Shown: positions 62,084 through 64,000 of the stretch, piece by piece
Layout: each line of letters starts with the position of its first letter
Position numbering within the stretch: position 1 is the first letter of the stretch
Assembly (NCBI RefSeq): GCF_901933205.1
Contig: NC_044571.1
Coordinates: 73,719,689 to 73,783,688, forward strand
Source of the DNA: Camarhynchus parvulus
Taxonomy: Eukaryota > Chordata > Aves > Passeriformes > Thraupidae
Reading direction: 5' to 3'
Length of the DNA: 64,000 bases
Program-made: the position numbers and the translations under genes
The notes under the pieces: generated by a model
Told to the model about the DNA's origin: nothing
The model's input: the letters and a program-made list of their open reading frames with translations, nothing else
The model's database searches: none

Positions 62084-63261
62084 GCTAGATAGTTGATGTT
62101 CACATCTCCCCCAGACCTGTCTTTTTATCCAGCGAATGAAAGAAAGTACTGTGCTGGGATTATAACTTCTTGCCATGGCTCAGGATCCCCTGTTCTCTGC
62201 TGTTGCTGGACACATTTATTCCAGTCAGATTTGGAACCAGTGTAAATTTGCTGAGTTTCACAGCAGGCAGGCATGACTTACACTAACTGAGGCCAGTCTC
62301 ATGCATGGACAAAATAACTCCTGAAAACCCCTGCTCTCTTCTGCAAGACAGAAAAAGCTGATTCCCCCTGGAGAGAACCTGGTGGGAGGCTGAGGGTGCT
62401 TGAGGGGCAGAACAACCTTAGGCACTGTCAGCAGCTAACTAGGGAAGCCCTGGGTTGTCCATGCAGCCACATGCTCATGTCCCTTTCCCACAGCCCTCAA
62501 GACAGGCACAAAGCACTTGGAGACAGCAGCCTTGACACAGCCAAGCTTAGAGCAGCTTTCCTACCCCTGGTGTCACAGTGGCCTCCTGCAAGCTGGGCCA
62601 GGGCACGGCAGGAGGAGGAAGATCACCAGGTCAGGACATTCCAGAGCAGCCTGCTCAGAGCACCCTGCCCCCACTCTTCTTTTTCTGCTCTTTCTTGGCC
62701 ACAGAGCTATGGATAAGTGACACTCATATCCTCTGCAAAATGGCTTGCTGACAAACATGTGAGAAGGGCCAGAGGCATGGAAACTGGAGGTGAAGTGTGT
62801 GCCAGTTGCTTTAAATTCAAACCAGCCAGCCAATGTGAATGGAAAACTGAGAGAGTGAAGAGGCAAATGGTGGCTAATCACAACAGCTTAAAGGAACATG
62901 TGGCACCATCCAGAGCCAAGTCAGCATCACAAATTCTCCTCTCAAAGAGAGATGGCAAATTGCATCCTTGGGTCTTCTGCATCCTGCTCCTTTGGTGTTC
63001 CTCCATCCAGCACATCAAGCAGAGGTAGAGTCTCAGGGGTGAGCAAGCAGGTTTCATAGGCTGATGTGCCTATAAAGCACTTTCTATCTTAGGAGAACAA
63101 TCCTATCGTGTCTCTGAACCATGACCAAGGACCCCACTTTGGCCCTTAGCCTCCCCTCAGGGCTTTACATCGAGGTTATGTCTATATCCTATTGACACTT
63201 CCCAACTAGTCTCCTTTGAGAATCACAGACTTTCTTCTCATCTGTGTAGTAGGCACCAGAG
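62084..63261. other. Intergenic region, nothing recognised
   Basis: About 1.2 kb. Frames of about 100 codons on both strands at 62.4-63.0 kb overlap and show no known domain. No repeat signature was recognised. Confidence 0.5.
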
Positions 63262-63790
63262 ATCACAGAATAATAGAATGGCCTGGATTGGAAGGGACCC
63301 CAAAGTTCATCTGATTTTAATCACCTGCCATGGGTAGAGACACCTTTCACTAGACCAGGTTGCTCAGAGCCCCATCCAACCTGTCCTTAAACACTTCCAG
63401 AGATGGGGCATCCACAAATTCTCTGAGCAACCTGTTCCAGTGCCTCACTACCCTCACAGCAAAGAATTTCTTCCTAATATTTAACCTAAACCTTCTCTCT
63501 TTTAGCTGGAAGCCATTCCCCCTTGTGAATAGCCTCTCCATCCTGTAGGCCCCTTCAGGTACTGAACAGCTGCAATTAGGTCACCCCAAGGCTACTCTTT
63601 TCCAGGCTGAACAATCCCAATTCTCTCAGCCTTTCTTCATAGGGGAGGAGCTCCATCCCTTTAATCAACCATCCTGGTGTCCCTCTATGAACTTGCTCCA
63701 ACAGTTCCGTGTCCTCCCTGTGTTGAGGACCCGAGAGCTCAGTGCAGTGCTCAAGCTGGGGTCTCCTATGTCTGTCCTCATTTCCAGTGT
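63262..63790 (-). mobile_element. CR1 LINE, ORF2 C-terminus plus 3' tail
   Basis: Minus-strand CR1 with tail at the left (cacagaataatagaatggcc, tggattggaagggacccc, gaccaggttgctcagagccc). The minus frame at 63350-63541 preserves the carboxyl end of ORF2: KERRFRLNIRKKFFAVRVVR, HWNRLLREFVDAPSLEVFKD, RLDGALSNLV. The homology continues to the right (aggctgaacaatcccaattc, tgtcctccctgtgttgagga) and fades near 63.79 kb. This is the best preserved CR1 coding tail in the window, but it is only a truncated fragment. Confidence 0.93.
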
Positions 63791-64000
63791 CACAGTGCCA
63801 TGCCCTGTTGTCCTTGGGTTAGGTTTTTCATAGCCACCTGCACGTATCTTCCTTGGTTACCCTTTCAATTGGGCAATAGTGCCTGTAAACATACAACAGG
63901 AGACCCCGTGTCTCTTTTTCCAGCTCCTCTTGTGCTACTCTGCTTTGCTGAGCTGCCAGCTGCTCTGGTGTGCGTTGCCCTTGTGCCTCCCCATCCTGCT
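63791..64000. other. Window end, nothing recognised
   Basis: The last 210 bases beyond the CR1 homology show no gene or clear repeat signature. They may be the flank of the LINE or its more diverged 5' part. Confidence 0.4.

Noticed and set aside
48056..64000. ELMOD1, expected next to SLN by synteny
   Set aside because: No exon with ELMO-domain sequence was recognised on the minus strand. The gene presumably begins beyond the window.
1..64000. CRISPR arrays, operons, phage or other prokaryotic systems
   Set aside because: None is present. The sequence is vertebrate nuclear DNA with spliced genes and retroelements.

Overview
This is a piece of a bird nuclear genome, most likely from a passerine. 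It has vertebrate exon/intron structure, many CR1 LINE 3' ends in both orientations, several avian-type retroviral solo LTRs, and a tRNA-Ile-derived SINE with a CR1-X-like tail that resembles the passerine element TguSINE1. There is no bacterial-style gene organisation. Nearly all long open frames are chance frames or CR1 remnants.

Layout. Positions 1-7645 hold the 3' half of SLC35F2 on the + strand: four coding exons (526-682, 1474-1526, 2262-2416, 6301-6519), all with GT/AG borders and matching phases, encoding about the last 194 residues, followed by a 3'UTR of about 1.1 kb. Positions 7646 to about 47.4 kb are gene-poor. They contain a CR1 fragment (21.7 kb), a TguSINE1-like SINE (25.44 kb), a CR1 ORF2 tail (36.1 kb), two solo LTRs 191 bp apart (36.87-37.61 and 37.80-38.23 kb), and another CR1 tail (45.8 kb). 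At 47497-47592 lies an intact 31-codon gene, sarcolipin (SLN), inside a single exon on the + strand. From 48.1 kb to the end the sequence is again non-coding: mainly minus-strand CR1 tails, a second solo LTR of the 37.8-kb family with a clean 5-bp target duplication (51.4 kb), a decayed CR1 reverse transcriptase region with a younger CR1 tail nested in it (about 55.9-57.95 kb), a compact CpG island (58.9-59.08 kb), and two further LTRs (about 60.0-60.5 and 61.7-62.1 kb).

The order SLC35F2 then SLN, on the same strand, agrees with the order I recall for human 11q22.3, where ELMOD1 follows in the opposite orientation. I saw no ELMOD1 exon. SLC35F2 is a multi-pass solute carrier. SLN is a one-pass micropeptide regulating the SERCA calcium pump in muscle. 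They are neighbours by synteny and share no known pathway.

I found no convincing new multi-gene system. The observations most worth checking are the SLN micropeptide with its non-canonical C-terminus, the isolated CpG island, and the LTR cluster with visible target duplications.
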